Origin: Bdellovibrio svalbardensis
GTDB lineage: Bacteria; Bdellovibrionota; Bdellovibrionia; Bdellovibrionales; Bdellovibrionaceae
Assembly (NCBI RefSeq): GCF_029531655.1
Contig: NZ_JANRMI010000005.1
Span: forward strand, 1 to 64,000
Length of the DNA stretch: 64,000 bases
Direction: 5' to 3'
The notes beneath the pieces were generated by a model that saw nothing but the letters and a program-made list of their open reading frames with translations, did not search any database and was not told the origin of the DNA. This document shows positions 43,763 through 52,920 of the stretch, piece after piece. A program made the translations under genes and the position numbers. Numbering within the stretch: the stretch's first letter is position 1; every line of letters begins with the position of its first letter.

Positions 43763-46700
43763 TTAGTGGATATCCTGCAATGAAACTGAAACCATTGTAG
43801 AAACACCGCGCTCTTGCATCGTCACACCGTAAAGTTTCTTCGCAACTTCCATCGTGTGTTTGTTATGCGTAACTACGATGATTTGCGAACGTTTTGCCAT
43901 CTCACGAACCAAGTCGTTGAAACGGAATACGTTGGCGTCATCAAGTGGAGCATCAACCTCATCCAGCAAACAGTATGGGGAAGGTTTTACCAGGAAGATC
44001 GAGAATACCAGCGCAACCGCAGTCAAAGCTTTCTCTCCACCTGACATCAAGGACACATTTTGTGTCTTTTTGCCTGGAGGGCGAGCGATGATTTCAATAC
44101 CCGCTTCAGTTTTCTCAGTTTCCTCAACAAGTTCCAACCACGCTTCACCACCACCGAAGAGGACTGGGAATACGCGAGTGAATCTGTCGTTCACCAGATC
44201 GAAAGTCTCTTTGAAACGCTTAGAACAGATTCTATTGATACGATCGATCACTTTACGAAGTTGATCTTTCGCTTCTGTCAAATCGGCATGTTGTTTCGTC
44301 AAGAATTCGTATCTTGTTGCTGTTTCTTCGTACTCTTCAATTGCAGAAAGATTTACTTCACCGATCTTCGCCAATTTTTCGCGAAGTTCTTTAAGTTGAG
44401 TGTCGGCTTCCAGGAAGTCACCTTCACGGTCAGCATATTTCTCAACCACATCAGGAAGATTCAACATGTAACGCTCACGAACTGAATCGATGAGGTACTG
44501 CTCTTTCATTTTAGCCTGTTCAAGCTTCAACTGAGAGTCGTTCATTTTGTGCTGTCTTTCATTGCGGGCACGTTGAGAAGACATTGCTTCATCTTCAATC
44601 GTGCGCACAGTTTCTGACATCACTTCGTATTCGTCTTTCGTGCGAGCCACTGCAAGTTTCATGGTCTCGACTTCGTCCAAAAGACGTTCAAATTCGATTT
44701 TCTTTTCTTCAAGAGTCAACTGGCTCTCAGTCATTTGAGAGTTATAACCTTGAGCTTCTTCTGACATTCTTGCCAATTGAGCATCAAGATCATTCAGTGA
44801 CTTCGTCACCATTTCCAATTGTCTCAAAACACCCGTGTACTCTTGAGTTTTAGAAGCTGACTTCACTTGAAGTTCAGTCACTTCCGCCTGAAGACCATCG
44901 AAGCCCATACGAGTTGAGTTCAACTCTGCATTCAAGCTTTCAACTTCTGTCTCAAGAAGAACTTTTTTCTCGCGAGCGTTCATCAAAGCTTCATTCAACT
45001 CTTCAAGTTTCGCCTCTTGCAGCTCAACTTGTTCAGTGATCTTTTTAAGTTCGCGTTCTTGGCGTTCAACCGCAGTTTGTGCGTTGACCAACTCATTTTC
45101 CGCGCGCTCCAAGTCTTTTCTCAACTCGGTAACTTTGATTTCCTGATCCATTTTACGTTTTTGAGCGCCTTCGAAGTCGTTCAAAACGTTATTCAATTGT
45201 TCTTCTGTCTTCTTCAAAGACAATTGAGCCAATTGCAATTTTCCAGCGAATTCGTCTTTCTTTTCTGACAATTCTTTGATCTCACGGCGACGTTTTAAAA
45301 CGCCAGAGTCCGCAGATTCAGAAGAACCACCTGTCAAAACACCGTCAGCTGTCAAAGTGTCGCCATCTTGAGTAACGAAAGTCCAACCTTCGTACTTAGG
45401 GCGAAGAGCCAAAGCGGTGCGGATTGAATCAACAATCGCCACACCGTCGAGCATGTATGCCACTGTGCCTTTGAACTTATCTGCGGCCTGAACAACATCT
45501 TTCAAAATCGCCTGAACACCGGCTTCGTTCAAAGGTGCTTGAGCACGATGGAATGAAACAGCGCTGTCAGAAGCAGACATGAAGCTTGAACGACCTGACT
45601 TGTTTTCTTTCAAGTGAGTCACAGCATCCATCGCGATGCCAGCATCAGAAGACAAAAGCATTTGCAGGCGTGAGCCCAAAGCCGCTTCCATTGCCACTTC
45701 GTATTCAGCTGGAACTTCCACAACTTCAGAAACCGGTTGGAAGTGAGTCACAACGGACCCGTCCGCCATCAATTCCTGAGTGCGAGTTTTCTGCCAAAGC
45801 ATGACTTGTTTTACGCCCTCTTGGAAACCTTCGAAGTTGTTTTGAAGGTTTTCAAGGCCGTACAAACGAGAAGCCACTTCATTCAAAGAATCTTTGAATG
45901 ATTCAACTTCAATTTTCTTAGTTGCCGCAGATTCCGCCAAGATTTTCTTGTTGGCTTCGAATGAATCCACGTCACTTGCCAAATCCAATTGCATTTGGCG
46001 TTCTTTATCCAATTCATTAAATACTTTTTTACGACGAGCTTCGAACTCAACTTGTTTTTCACGCAGTTCGTTCAAAACTTCCTGTTCGTTCGATTGACGC
46101 TCAGACAAATCAGAGATTTGCGCGTTCAATGAATTCACGCGAGCATCCAAAGAAGACTCAGACTGACCTACCGCGAACAACTCACGACGTTTCGTCGTCA
46201 ATTCTTCATCAACTTCCGTAATACGAGAGTTCGAATTTTGATAGATTTCGTTCTTTTCAGTGAATGAAGCGGTAAGAGTTTCCGCCTCTTCTTTAAGCTC
46301 AGCAACTTGAGAGTCCAATTGCGCCTTGTCTCGGCTCAATAGTTCCTGACGAGCTTGCTGTTCCTGAAGAATCGTCCCTGTCATCTGTTCATTACGACGA
46401 GCTTGTTCAATTTCAAAACGGAGTTCTTGAATCTCCATCTCTTTCTTTTGAACAGTGGACTGTTTTGCATAGAATTCGATTTGTTGTTCTTCAACTGCTT
46501 TTTCTTTTTCAAGAATTTGCAATTTCAAAACTTCCAGTTGGCCTTGAAGAGTTGAAAGGTTGGATTCCCCTTCCACTTCCATGCTTTGCGCTTCATTGAA
46601 GATCGCTTGAGCTTCATCAGCCGCGCGTTTCAATTCCATATATTGAGCTGAAGACAACCAAAGATCCAAATCTTCGATTTGGTTTTTGATATTGCGGTAA

Positions 46701-47350
46701 CGTTCAGCACGTTGTGCCTGTCTTTGCAAAGAATCGATTTGGCGTTTCAATTCGCCAATGATGTCCTGCAAACGCACGAGGTTTTGATCTGTAGAGATCA
46801 ACTTGCGTTGAGATTCTTTTTTACGAGCTTTGAACTTCGTAATACCGGCCGCTTCTTCGATAAGCATACGACGGTCTTCAGGTTTCGCAGTGATGATCTT
46901 ACCGATCATACCTTGAGCGATAATAGAGAAACCTTTGGAACCGGCACCCGTATCCATAAAGATCTCTTGCACGTCCTTCAAACGAGCAGGTTCTTTATTG
47001 AGGAAGTATTCGCCTTCACCGTTTCTATGCAGACGACGAGTCACCATGATCTCTGAGTGTTTGATGTACTTCGCCGGGAAAGCTCCGCCATCATTTTCCA
47101 GAGTCAAAGACACTTCACACATGCCCAGTGGCGCGTAACCTTCAGCACCGCCGAAGATAACGTCAGTCATCTGAGAACCACGAAGATCCTTTGCGGAGGT
47201 CGTACCCATAACCCACATTAAGGCATCTACGATGTTTGATTTACCGCAACCATTAGGTCCAACGATACCCGTAATACCGGAATCGAAATGGATCACAGTG
47301 CGATCTTTGAACGATTTGAAACCACATAGTTCAATTTTTTTAATTCTCAA
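43763..47350 (-). CDS. smc: Chromosome segregation protein SMC
   Basis: 1195 residues, typical bacterial SMC length. N-terminal ATPase half with IELCGFKSFKDRTVIHF and Walker A GIVGPNGCGKSNIVDALMWV (about 30-49); two long coiled-coil arms; hinge near 510-680 (VSEVVEVPAEYEVAMEAALGSRLQMLL; TFVTQDGDTLTADGVLTGGS). C-terminal half has the ABC signature VSLMSGGEKALTAVALVFSI and Walker B CLLDEVDAPLDDANV. Organises and compacts the origin region with ScpAB. The start is a TTG preceded by AGGGG at 8 bp, the only sensible start matching the family N-terminus. A strong terminator follows. Confidence 0.97.
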   Translation of the reverse strand: MRIKKIELCGFKSFKDRTVIHFDSGITGIVGPNGCGKSNIVDALMWVMGTTSAKDLRGSQMTDVIFGGAEGYAPLGMCEVSLTLENDGGAFPAKYIKHSEIMVTRRLHRNGEGEYFLNKEPARLKDVQEIFMDTGAGSKGFSIIAQGMIGKIITAKPEDRRMLIEEAAGITKFKARKKESQRKLISTDQNLVRLQDIIGELKRQIDSLQRQAQRAERYRNIKNQIEDLDLWLSSAQYMELKRAADEAQAIFNEAQSMEVEGESNLSTLQGQLEVLKLQILEKEKAVEEQQIEFYAKQSTVQKKEMEIQELRFEIEQARRNEQMTGTILQEQQARQELLSRDKAQLDSQVAELKEEAETLTASFTEKNEIYQNSNSRITEVDEELTTKRRELFAVGQSESSLDARVNSLNAQISDLSERQSNEQEVLNELREKQVEFEARRKKVFNELDKERQMQLDLASDVDSFEANKKILAESAATKKIEVESFKDSLNEVASRLYGLENLQNNFEGFQEGVKQVMLWQKTRTQELMADGSVVTHFQPVSEVVEVPAEYEVAMEAALGSRLQMLLSSDAGIAMDAVTHLKENKSGRSSFMSASDSAVSFHRAQAPLNEAGVQAILKDVVQAADKFKGTVAYMLDGVAIVDSIRTALALRPKYEGWTFVTQDGDTLTADGVLTGGSSESADSGVLKRRREIKELSEKKDEFAGKLQLAQLSLKKTEEQLNNVLNDFEGAQKRKMDQEIKVTELRKDLERAENELVNAQTAVERQERELKKITEQVELQEAKLEELNEALMNAREKKVLLETEVESLNAELNSTRMGFDGLQAEVTELQVKSASKTQEYTGVLRQLEMVTKSLNDLDAQLARMSEEAQGYNSQMTESQLTLEEKKIEFERLLDEVETMKLAVARTKDEYEVMSETVRTIEDEAMSSQRARNERQHKMNDSQLKLEQAKMKEQYLIDSVRERYMLNLPDVVEKYADREGDFLEADTQLKELREKLAKIGEVNLSAIEEYEETATRYEFLTKQHADLTEAKDQLRKVIDRINRICSKRFKETFDLVNDRFTRVFPVLFGGGEAWLELVEETEKTEAGIEIIARPPGKKTQNVSLMSGGEKALTAVALVFSIFLVKPSPYCLLDEVDAPLDDANVFRFNDLVREMAKRSQIIVVTHNKHTMEVAKKLYGVTMQERGVSTMVSVSLQDIH

Positions 47351-47738
47351 GGTCTATTCCCCTCTTGAGTTGCCCCTCAAATTGTAAGAAGTTGGTCCTT
47401 CTGACAAACCCTTTCACCCAGCTAAAAGTCTAGCTAGACCAAAGGCCATTTCAATCTCGCCACACTCCGCAACTATGTCAACCACAGGCTATTAAAAGTC
47501 CTTCAATCGCTGAAAAGTTAAGCAGAAATTCCCACCGACCGTATTTAGTGGCGCCATCGCGTCATACTCAATTTTTTACGCGGCGAGCCTCAAAAAGGTA
47601 CGGCGTACCTTCGGAACTCTGGCACTTCTTCTGCTCTATATAAATGGCAACACACTCAACGACTTCTCTCGTTCGAACCTATGAGAAGTTGCTGTCACAT
47701 CTTTGACAGGTGTAAAGCCAAAGAAGGAGTTTCTCAAA
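47351..47738. other. Intergenic region with palindromic repeat
   Basis: 388 bp between divergent genes, no gene seen. It contains the palindromic repeat at 47592 and, at about 47692-47707, an inverted pair CTGTCA/TGACAG just upstream of the lipoprotein start. Promoters are expected on both strands but none is convincing. Confidence 0.5.
47592..47611. repeat. Palindromic intergenic repeat (GGTACGGCGTACC)
   Basis: AAAAAGGTACGGCGTACCTT, preceded by CGAGCCTC as at 22148. Here it is not at the end of any plus-strand gene and the right-hand T-run is short, which argues that it is a dispersed element rather than only a terminator. Confidence 0.7.
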
Positions 47739-49451
47739 ATGAGACATGCGCATTTGCTATTTCTTGGAAGCATTCTGACGGCGGGAGCTCTGGCTTTAAC
47801 GGGCTGCAAAGAAGATACAGCGGCTGGCCGTCCTATTATCAAAAGAACTGCCGGTGGAACAGTCGATGCGAAGACTTCTGAAAAAATTGAAAGCAAAGGC
47901 TTTCAAAAGAAGACTGGCACCACTCTCGCTGACCAATGTTACAACGAGATCTGTAAGGACAATACTGTTCCTGAGATTCTGACTCTATTAAAAGACAAAG
48001 AAACTCCCGGCCCGGGAATGAAAGACTATTTCACGAAGAACTTACTTCCCCTGCTGACTGAAAAATCAAAAAATGCACAGAAGCTTGCCGAGGTGCGCTT
48101 AGCCCGCCTCGAAGCCACAGAGAAGAACTTCCAAAATGTCGTTTTAAATCCTGCTCAGGATCAAACCGTGAAGACCGTCATGCTTTTGGTAAAGCCAGAA
48201 ATGCTCGGACAAGATGTTTCGAAAGAGGCGATGAACCTTCTTCTGGCGACAGATTTCCAAAAAGCCAAGAATTCTTACACCGTAAAAAAAGGCGCTAGCT
48301 ATTTGCAGGCCCTCTATAAGGATAAGACCATTGAATCCGCTGCACTGTCAGAGGCCACTTATATCCAAACAGTTCAAGCCGAGCTTAACAAAGCCCTGGG
48401 CGGCTCCATTATGAATGTTGATAACATCAGTCTTCAAAAGGCGGTTCATCAGGAAGCACTGACCTCCGATGATCTCGAAGCGATCTCTGAATCCGGTTAT
48501 GGCATTCGCCTGTTCGAATTCTTTATCTCCGGCCCTGGCGCCAAGAGCCTCGCCCAGGTTCAATTGAAGTCTGAGGATCTCATAAAAATCTATCAAAATT
48601 CCACGGTGAAAGCGAACCTGCGCCAAAGAATGGGCTCGCAAGAGGCCGTCATTGCAAGTTGTGAAAAAAGCTATTACCAAACTTTGAATCTTTACCCTCA
48701 AGATTCACAGCTTCAAACATTCAAAGCAAAAATCGAACTGGTTCGCAAGGAAGCCGCTGCTTTGGTTGGGACTCAAGACCCGGCCTATAACAAAATTATG
48801 GCGGCGACTTTTGATCTTCCGAAAACTCCCACTGAAGTTACGAAATCCTGGGTCCATACTTTGAAATCTGACATGCTCTATGAACCCAACGAAGCTGCTC
48901 GCACATTGAACTACGATGATGCGACCATGTTTACTTTGGCGGTCATCACGTCATCGCTTCCACAGGATAACAACTATCTTTGCGGCAATATGATTGATCT
49001 GAATGTCTCTGACAAAACTCTTTCAACAGAAGCTTCCGTCAAAGTCAGCTGGCTCTCGGTTAGATACCCAGCAGTCGGCATGGCTATCGTGGCACATGAA
49101 CTGGGTCATATCGCCGATCAGTTCAGCACGGGTTTCGGCAACCAGCAAATATGTGTGAAAGACAAACAACCATCCTCAATCTATGCTGGAGAAGACTTTG
49201 CAGACTGGTTCTCTAGTAAAACCATGCTAGAGCTGGCTAAGAACGAACGCCTCAACACTGAAAACATGGGCTGTTTCTTCGCGGCTTCAAATCAAACTTT
49301 AAGCCTTAAGAACTCAGATAACAAAGACCCGCACTCCGCAGATCTCTATCGCGCCCTTCAGATTCACGCACAGCTCGGCAAGAAAGTTCCAGCGACCTGC
49401 GAAGCCCTGGCAAAACAAGAAAACCCAAAAGCCACAGAATCTTGCCAATAA
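47739..49451 (+). CDS. Lipoprotein with HELGH zinc-metallopeptidase motif
   Basis: 570 residues, start chosen at MRHAHLLFLGSILTAGALALTGC (AAGGAG upstream, lipobox LTGC). Not a named family I recognise. The C-terminal third carries VGMAIVAHELGHIADQFSTG (near 447-466), an HExxH zinc site, and 50 residues later AGEDFADWFSSKTMLEL, whose Glu would be the third ligand as in gluzincins. Cys pairs (CYNEIC, SCEKSYY) may form disulfides. The first 380 residues are helical and unrecognised. Expected on the periplasmic side or cell surface; a role in envelope or prey protein cleavage is speculative. Followed at once by a palindromic terminator. Confidence 0.72.
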   Translation: MRHAHLLFLGSILTAGALALTGCKEDTAAGRPIIKRTAGGTVDAKTSEKIESKGFQKKTGTTLADQCYNEICKDNTVPEILTLLKDKETPGPGMKDYFTKNLLPLLTEKSKNAQKLAEVRLARLEATEKNFQNVVLNPAQDQTVKTVMLLVKPEMLGQDVSKEAMNLLLATDFQKAKNSYTVKKGASYLQALYKDKTIESAALSEATYIQTVQAELNKALGGSIMNVDNISLQKAVHQEALTSDDLEAISESGYGIRLFEFFISGPGAKSLAQVQLKSEDLIKIYQNSTVKANLRQRMGSQEAVIASCEKSYYQTLNLYPQDSQLQTFKAKIELVRKEAAALVGTQDPAYNKIMAATFDLPKTPTEVTKSWVHTLKSDMLYEPNEAARTLNYDDATMFTLAVITSSLPQDNNYLCGNMIDLNVSDKTLSTEASVKVSWLSVRYPAVGMAIVAHELGHIADQFSTGFGNQQICVKDKQPSSIYAGEDFADWFSSKTMLELAKNERLNTENMGCFFAASNQTLSLKNSDNKDPHSADLYRALQIHAQLGKKVPATCEALAKQENPKATESCQ

Positions 49452-49470
49452 AGGTACGCCGTACCTTTTT
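49450..49470 (+). terminator. Palindromic repeat acting as terminator (GGTACGCCGTACC)
   Basis: AAAGGTACGCCGTACCTTTTT begins inside the lipoprotein stop codon; 8-bp stem or longer and a T-run. Third clear copy of this palindrome in the window. Confidence 0.75.
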
Positions 49471-49484
49471 GCCATGCTTTGCAC

Positions 49485-49513
49485 AAAAAAAGGGAGTCTT
49501 TCGACTCCCTTTT
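49485..49513. terminator. Bidirectional terminator for ppdK
   Basis: AAAAAAAGGGAGTC, loop TTTC, GACTCCCTTTT. On the minus strand the T-run has seven T, ending ppdK transcription. Confidence 0.88.
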
Positions 49514-49547
49514 CATTATAAAAATCTTCAAGCTTTGTGCGCCGACT

Positions 49548-52265
49548 TTAAGAGTGAAGCTTCTTCGTTAGAAGAGACGCTCTGGCTGCCGCCAATCTTG
49601 CGATTGGTACGCGGAATGGAGAGCATGAAACGTAATCAAGTCCTGCCTTGTGGAAGAACTCAATAGAATCCGGATCACCACCGTGCTCACCGCACACGCC
49701 GATCTTCAAGCTTGGTTTTGTGCGACGACCGAAGTCCACGCCCATTTTCACCAAAGCCCCCACGCCAACTTGATCGATCGACATGAATGGATCTTGCGCC
49801 AAGATGCCTTGAGAAACGTAAGACCCCAAGAAACGGCCCGAGTCGTCACGAGACAATCCCAAAGTCGTTTGCGTCAGGTCATTCGTTCCGAAGCTGAAGA
49901 AATCGGCATGTTCTGCGATTGCATCTGCTGTCAAAGCGGCGCGAGGAAGTTCAATCATCGTTCCGATATGGTATTCGAATTTGATGTTCTTCTCGACTTG
50001 AACCTTCTTAACTTCCTGCTCTGCTTGAGCACGAAGGATTTCAAGTTCTTTGTCCGTCGCCACCAATGGGATCATGATTTCAGGAGCTGAAAGCTTTTTA
50101 CCTTCCGCCATCATCATGCAAGCCGCTTCAGCGATTGCACGAACCTGCATGATATAGATCTCTGGGTAAGTGATCGCCAAACGGCAGCCACGATGACCCA
50201 ACATCGGATTGAACTCATGCAATGCTTTCACTTTAGAACGCAGACGTTCAAAGTCTGTGTTGATACGTACAGCAAGTTCTTTAGTCTCTTCATCTGTGTG
50301 AGGTACGAACTCATGAAGAGGTGGATCCAACAAACGAATTGTTACCGGAAGACCGTCCATGATTTTGAAGAGTTGATAGAAGTCATCACGCTGCATCGGC
50401 AATAATTTTGCCAAAGCTTTTTCGCGATCAATTTTATTATCAGCGATGATCATTTCACGAACAGAGTCGATACGATCCGCGCCGAAGAACATATGCTCAG
50501 TACGGCAAAGACCGATGCCTTCTGCTCCGAAGTTTTTCGCAGTTTGCGCGTCTTTCGGAGTGTCAGCATTTGTGCGAACTTTCAATTTACGGAACTGGTC
50601 GGCGATTTTCATCACACGCTCAAAGGTTCCGTCCAATTTAGGTTCGATCGTTTTCACTTCACCCAAATAAACTTCACCTGTTGAACCATCCAAAGTGATC
50701 ACATCGCCCTTTTTAAGAACGTAGCCTTTCACTTTCATGGTTTCAGTTCTGTAGTCGACATCGACTTCACCACAACCCGCCACGCAGCATTTACCCATAC
50801 CACGCGCAACAACCGCCGCATGCGACGTCATTCCTCCGCGAGTTGTGAAAATACCCTGAGCCGCAATCATGCCCGCGATGTCTTCCGGAGAAGTCTCGAC
50901 GCGAACCAAGATCACTTTTTTACCTTGTTCTTTCCAAAGAACCGCCTCTTCAGAGGTGAAAACGATTTGACCGTTCACACCGCCTGGAGATGCCGGCAAA
51001 CCTTTCGCCAACAAAGTTTTTTGCGCTTTTGGATCCAGAGTTGGATGCAGCAACTGATCCAATGCCTGTGGATCCAAGCGAAGAATTGCTTCCTCTTCTG
51101 TGATCAACTTTTCATCGATCATGTCACAAGCAATTTTCAAAGCCGCAGCTGCCGTGCGCTTCCCATTACGAGTTTGCAGCATCCACAATTTAGAACGCTC
51201 AATTGTAAACTCGATATCTTGCATATCACGGTAGTGAGTTTCCAATTTTTTATAAATATCAACAAGCTGGCCATAAGCCTCTGGAAGAGCCTCTTCCAAA
51301 GACAACATCCCGGAAGCCGCCGCCGCCACTTTGGTGATCGGCTGCGGAGTGCGAATACCCGCCACCACGTCTTCACCTTGAGCATTGATCAAGAACTCAC
51401 CGTAGAAAGCTTTTTCACCCGTTGAAGGATTACGTGTAAACGCAACCCCTGTCGCTGAGTCCTCACCCATATTTCCGAAAACCATGGACTGGATATTAAC
51501 TGCTGTTCCCCAGCTTACTGGAATACTGTGCAAGTCACGATAAGTGATCGCACGTGGCGTGTTCCAAGAGTGGAATACCGCTGTGATCGCGCCCCAGAGT
51601 TGTTCCCAAGGATCCGCAGGGAATGAGCGACCTGTCATCTGCAAAATCAATTCTTTGAACTTCTTCACAAGAAGTTTCAAATCATCGACGGTCATGTCGG
51701 TATCAAGCTTGTAGTGCTTTTCTTCTTTCAGGTCTTCCATCGTCACATCAAGAAGAGATGAATTTACGTTCATTACCACATCAGAGTACATCTGAATGAA
51801 ACGACGATACGAATCCCAAGCGAAACGTGGATTGTTTGAAGACTTCGCAAGGCCTTCCACAGTTTGGTCGTTCAAGCCAAGATTCAAAATAGTATCCATC
51901 ATGCCCGGCATAGAAGCGCGAGCACCCGAACGAACAGAAACCAACAAAGGATCGTTCGCATCGCCAAATTTTTTGCCGATTTTGGATTCTACTTTTGCCA
52001 TTGCGGCCGTCACATTCGGACGAACCCAGTCAGGCAACTTTCCGCCTTCTTCGTAGAAGTGCGTGCAGATCTCGGTTGAAATTGTGAAGCCCGGAGGAAC
52101 CGGAATTCCCAACGAAGTCATTTCCGCAAGATTCGCCCCTTTACCGCCAAGAATGTTCTTCATTCCCGCGTTGCCTTCAGATTCACCGGCTGCGAAGAAA
52201 TAGACAAATTTTTGTGGAATAGCTGACTTTGTCGTTGGTTTTTCAGATGCTTGGTTCTGGTGCAT
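49548..52265 (-). CDS. ppdK: Pyruvate, phosphate dikinase
   Basis: 905 residues, standard length. Interconverts pyruvate + ATP + Pi and PEP + AMP + PPi. N-terminal nucleotide-binding domain (GGKGANLAEMTSLGIPVPPGFTISTE; VSVRSGARASMPGMMDTILNLGLN), central swivelling domain with the phospho-His loop TTRGGMTSHAAVVARGMGKCCVAG, and C-terminal PEP/pyruvate barrel (GLCRTEHMFFG; SFGTNDLTQTTLG; IGVCGEHGGDP). A PPi-linked route to PEP suits an organism living on amino acids and in need of gluconeogenesis. ATG follows GGGAG. Monocistronic. Confidence 0.97.
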   Translation of the reverse strand: MHQNQASEKPTTKSAIPQKFVYFFAAGESEGNAGMKNILGGKGANLAEMTSLGIPVPPGFTISTEICTHFYEEGGKLPDWVRPNVTAAMAKVESKIGKKFGDANDPLLVSVRSGARASMPGMMDTILNLGLNDQTVEGLAKSSNNPRFAWDSYRRFIQMYSDVVMNVNSSLLDVTMEDLKEEKHYKLDTDMTVDDLKLLVKKFKELILQMTGRSFPADPWEQLWGAITAVFHSWNTPRAITYRDLHSIPVSWGTAVNIQSMVFGNMGEDSATGVAFTRNPSTGEKAFYGEFLINAQGEDVVAGIRTPQPITKVAAAASGMLSLEEALPEAYGQLVDIYKKLETHYRDMQDIEFTIERSKLWMLQTRNGKRTAAAALKIACDMIDEKLITEEEAILRLDPQALDQLLHPTLDPKAQKTLLAKGLPASPGGVNGQIVFTSEEAVLWKEQGKKVILVRVETSPEDIAGMIAAQGIFTTRGGMTSHAAVVARGMGKCCVAGCGEVDVDYRTETMKVKGYVLKKGDVITLDGSTGEVYLGEVKTIEPKLDGTFERVMKIADQFRKLKVRTNADTPKDAQTAKNFGAEGIGLCRTEHMFFGADRIDSVREMIIADNKIDREKALAKLLPMQRDDFYQLFKIMDGLPVTIRLLDPPLHEFVPHTDEETKELAVRINTDFERLRSKVKALHEFNPMLGHRGCRLAITYPEIYIMQVRAIAEAACMMMAEGKKLSAPEIMIPLVATDKELEILRAQAEQEVKKVQVEKNIKFEYHIGTMIELPRAALTADAIAEHADFFSFGTNDLTQTTLGLSRDDSGRFLGSYVSQGILAQDPFMSIDQVGVGALVKMGVDFGRRTKPSLKIGVCGEHGGDPDSIEFFHKAGLDYVSCSPFRVPIARLAAARASLLTKKLHS

Positions 52266-52384
52266 AAGTCTCCCTTTATTAGCCAGAATTTACGATGCGC
52301 TTTAGGGTATAAAACATGGCTAAGCCCTTAATATCAATGAAAAATTATCCAGACTTTTGCGTTGAGTTATTAGAGCTGACATTC

Positions 52385-52420
52385 CAGAACAGAACGAAAC
52401 CTGAAACATCCCAGAACAGG
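52385..52420. repeat. Pair of direct repeats CCAGAACAG, 27 bp apart
   Basis: CCAGAACAG at 52385 and 52412 in the 249-bp gap between ppdK and the small secreted protein gene. The context (CAT before each) is also partly shared. Possible binding sites for a regulator of either divergent gene. The rest of the gap shows no gene. Confidence 0.35.
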
Positions 52421-52514
52421 TGAAAAATTCACTACTTACAATCCTGACCGGATCTAAACAGACGCCCTGGAGCACATGTGCTAGACCTTGCTCACCACAA
52501 AACAGGAGGTTCCG

Positions 52515-52838
52515 ATGAAGTCATTAGTCCTTGGTTTGCTACTTTTTTCCGCTTCTTTTGCCCATGCCGAATGCGCTCAGCTCGAGGCCCAGGTGATTGC
52601 TCATGTTGGCAAGATCCTCGCTGAAAACGACACTACTTGCACTGTGACTCTGGATTTCTCAGCACCCCACTCAATGCTTAATTCGCACTATGCCTGCCCT
52701 CTCGATGTTGATGACATCAGCATGGGTGTCACTTTGCCAAAAAATAACGGCGCCTGCCCGGCACAACCCGGCAGTGTCCTGAGTGGAATTTTATATAAAG
52801 CCTTCAACGGCAGCGACACCAACGTCTATCTGGAGTAG
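52515..52838 (+). CDS. Small secreted protein
   Basis: 107 residues with signal peptide (MKSLVLGLLLFSASFAHA) and about 88 mature residues. Four Cys in the mature part (ECAQL, TTCTVTL, HYACPLD, GACPAQ) suggest two disulfides. No family recognised. A strong AGGAGG precedes the ATG; own terminator downstream. Function unknown. Confidence 0.78.
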   Translation: MKSLVLGLLLFSASFAHAECAQLEAQVIAHVGKILAENDTTCTVTLDFSAPHSMLNSHYACPLDVDDISMGVTLPKNNGACPAQPGSVLSGILYKAFNGSDTNVYLE

Positions 52839-52861
52839 TCTTCGCTCAGTCTCTTCAAAAT

Positions 52862-52894
52862 AAAAAAGGCTCTGTTCAACACAGAGCCTTTTTT
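52862..52894. terminator. Bidirectional terminator
   Basis: AAAAAAGGCTCTGT, a 5-nt loop, ACAGAGCCTTTTTT, between convergent genes. Confidence 0.9.
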
Positions 52895-52920
52895 TTATTT
52901 TTCGATTCTTATTCCGAGAA

